Of a stretch of DNA of 64,000 bases, positions 62,778 through 64,000 are shown piece after piece; the stretch's first letter is position 1, and every line of letters begins with the position of its first letter. The stretch spans positions 3,794,501 through 3,858,500 of the forward strand of contig LR990050.1 in NCBI GenBank assembly GCA_905147135.1, read 5' to 3'. Made by a program: the position numbers and the translations under genes. Source of the DNA: Blastobasis lacticolella (Eukaryota; Arthropoda; Insecta; Lepidoptera; Blastobasidae). The notes under the pieces are model-generated. The model was not told where the DNA came from and did no database searches. It worked only from the letters and a program-made list of their open reading frames with translations.

Positions 62778-63246
62778 GTGAGTTCTGACTGATTGAAAGG
62801 AAATTATGAGGCGTAACTTATATATGTTGCTGCATCGGAGTGGTACAGAAAGTGGTTCTGCGAAATCAATGGCAGGATGTATCCCGCTTCATCATCATCA
62901 TCATTTATTTATTTGTGATACACAGGTAATGCAGTTGTTACAGTTTTAGTAAATAGGTCCACAGAGGACCTGCCATCGGCATACAAATTTAGAGGAGTAG
63001 GTAATTAACACTTTGAATTTAAATCATGTCAAATGAATGAAATACGAAATTATACATTCGAATTTATAAATTCTTCATTTTAAGTAAGTATCATAAATAA
63101 ACACATAAAGTATCAAAAAGTTCACGATTACCCGTTCAATATCATTATTAATTCAAATATCAATGGTAGATAATGATGATAGTAATATAAAGTCAAAGTA
63201 ATTTAAAAAATTTATAAACCATGAATTACAACAATATCTACAATTA
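62778..63246 (+). other. Start of intron 6
   Basis: gtgagt donor, then repeat-like tracts (catcatcatcatttatttattt at 62890; gtccacagaggacctgccatcgg, a short palindrome, near 62958). No exon recognised. Confidence 0.5.
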
Positions 63247-63312
63247 TCATCATCATCATCATCATCATCAGCCAGAAGACGCCCACTGTTGGGCATAGGC
63301 CTCCCCCAACAA
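63247..63312 (-). repeat. RTE LINE extreme 3' end
   Basis: atcatcatcatcatcatcatcagccagaagacgcccactgttgggcataggcctccccca is the same as 47597-47660: (ATG)n tail plus the last ~45 bases of the LINE. Confidence 0.88.
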
Positions 63313-64000
63313 TTATCAATAATATCAAAATAATAAAACATCTTATCAATGTGCGTATACAATATGTCAAAATAAATTCAATAATAATATAAAATGTCAA
63401 AAGTAGATGTAGATCTGCTAAATGTTTCGGTACAAGTTACGAGACTACCACGAGCCGCGGGCTCATCTTTCTTGGGCGAAAGTGTTAAGACGTCAATATA
63501 ATCTCCTTCAGCACTGCTCCGCTCCTCAGTTTCGCGTAGTTGTAGTAAATGGATGGATGGCTTTGTAGAGCATTCGTATATAAGGGTGAATAGAATGGAC
63601 AATATTACAATAAAAGGCCTATTCGGTCGAGAATTACGGTTTCGAGAACGTTTCAAGCTTACATAATTGCAGAATAAATGGTATACGCTGTCCTTTCTCA
63701 CTAGCTACAAAAGGCTAGGTACTGCGTCTTTCATAAAAAGGCCGGGAATAAAGGAGTGTGCGGACTCCTGTATTCGCATGAACATATTCACTGATGGAAT
63801 AATTGTAATTTGCGAGTGGATAGTACATTCATGTTCAATAATAAAATTGTCTATCTTTACTGAATGAAAACTTACAATTTTAAATTCTGAATTGGCGATA
63901 CCAGTGCCCCTTATAACTAGATATCCTGAATTTATTATCTTTCCAGAGAAAGCAAGGCAGTTGTGATAGTTTTATTATTTGTCAGTCAATACATTTTTTA
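63313..64000 (+). other. Intron 6 to the window edge, no recognised element
   Basis: The 107-codon minus frame at 63378-63701 has no recognised motif, and no Dpr-like C-terminal exon was found. Confidence 0.45.

Noticed and set aside
63378..63701. 107-codon minus-strand ORF near the right edge
   Set aside because: No motif, no splice or conservation evidence, overlaps ordinary intron sequence.

Overview
This window is nuclear DNA from an insect, almost certainly a moth or butterfly (Lepidoptera). It is AT-rich and gene-poor. It carries tRNA-derived SINEs, RTE-type and Jockey/CR1-type LINE remnants with (ATG)n tails, Helitron-like ends closing in CTAGT, and several palindromic MITEs, in wording I associate with lepidopteran genomes. 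I see no prokaryotic gene, rRNA gene, functional tRNA gene or CRISPR array.

One protein-coding gene explains the window: a plus-strand member of the dpr (defective proboscis extension response) family of neuronal immunoglobulin-domain cell-surface proteins, best matched to dpr9. Six coding exons can be placed to the base: 1226-1304, 43162-43388, 52158-52286, 56471-56564, 61865-61992 and 62594-62777. Their splice phases chain without conflict (1,0,0,1,0,1) into 280 codons. These give a signal peptide, a low-complexity linker, an N-terminal Ig domain (Cys93-Cys159) and a second Ig domain (Cys200-Cys264). The gene runs off the right edge: the membrane-anchoring C-terminus is not here. The first intron is 41.9 kb and splits the signal peptide from the mature protein.

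The other ~98% is intron and upstream DNA filled by repeats. Left part (1-12 kb): upstream region with a MITE and a diverged tandem duplication, a palindromic MITE, a hexamer-based minisatellite, an LTR-retrotransposon integrase relic, and SINE and LINE tails. 12-34 kb: full and fragmentary SINEs of three families (called A, B and C here), LINE C-terminal fragments and a LINE endonuclease fragment. 34-43 kb: Helitron-like pieces, a GC-rich foldback, a nested SINE and a perfect hairpin. 43-52 kb: exon 2, a decayed second copy of exon 2, a 30-bp minisatellite fused to a Helitron-like end, and an internally deleted RTE LINE. 52-64 kb: exons 3-6 with MITEs, an exact 323-bp tandem duplication and more SINEs.

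The most interesting items are the duplicated exon 2 relic, which keeps an open frame and a splice donor but has lost the Ig cysteine; the Helitron-linked minisatellite with a 120-bp higher-order period; three nested retroposon insertions; the tail shared by SINE B and RTE-like LINE remnants; and short perfect hairpins. Identifications rest on reading the sequence and on remembered family motifs; no database search was run.
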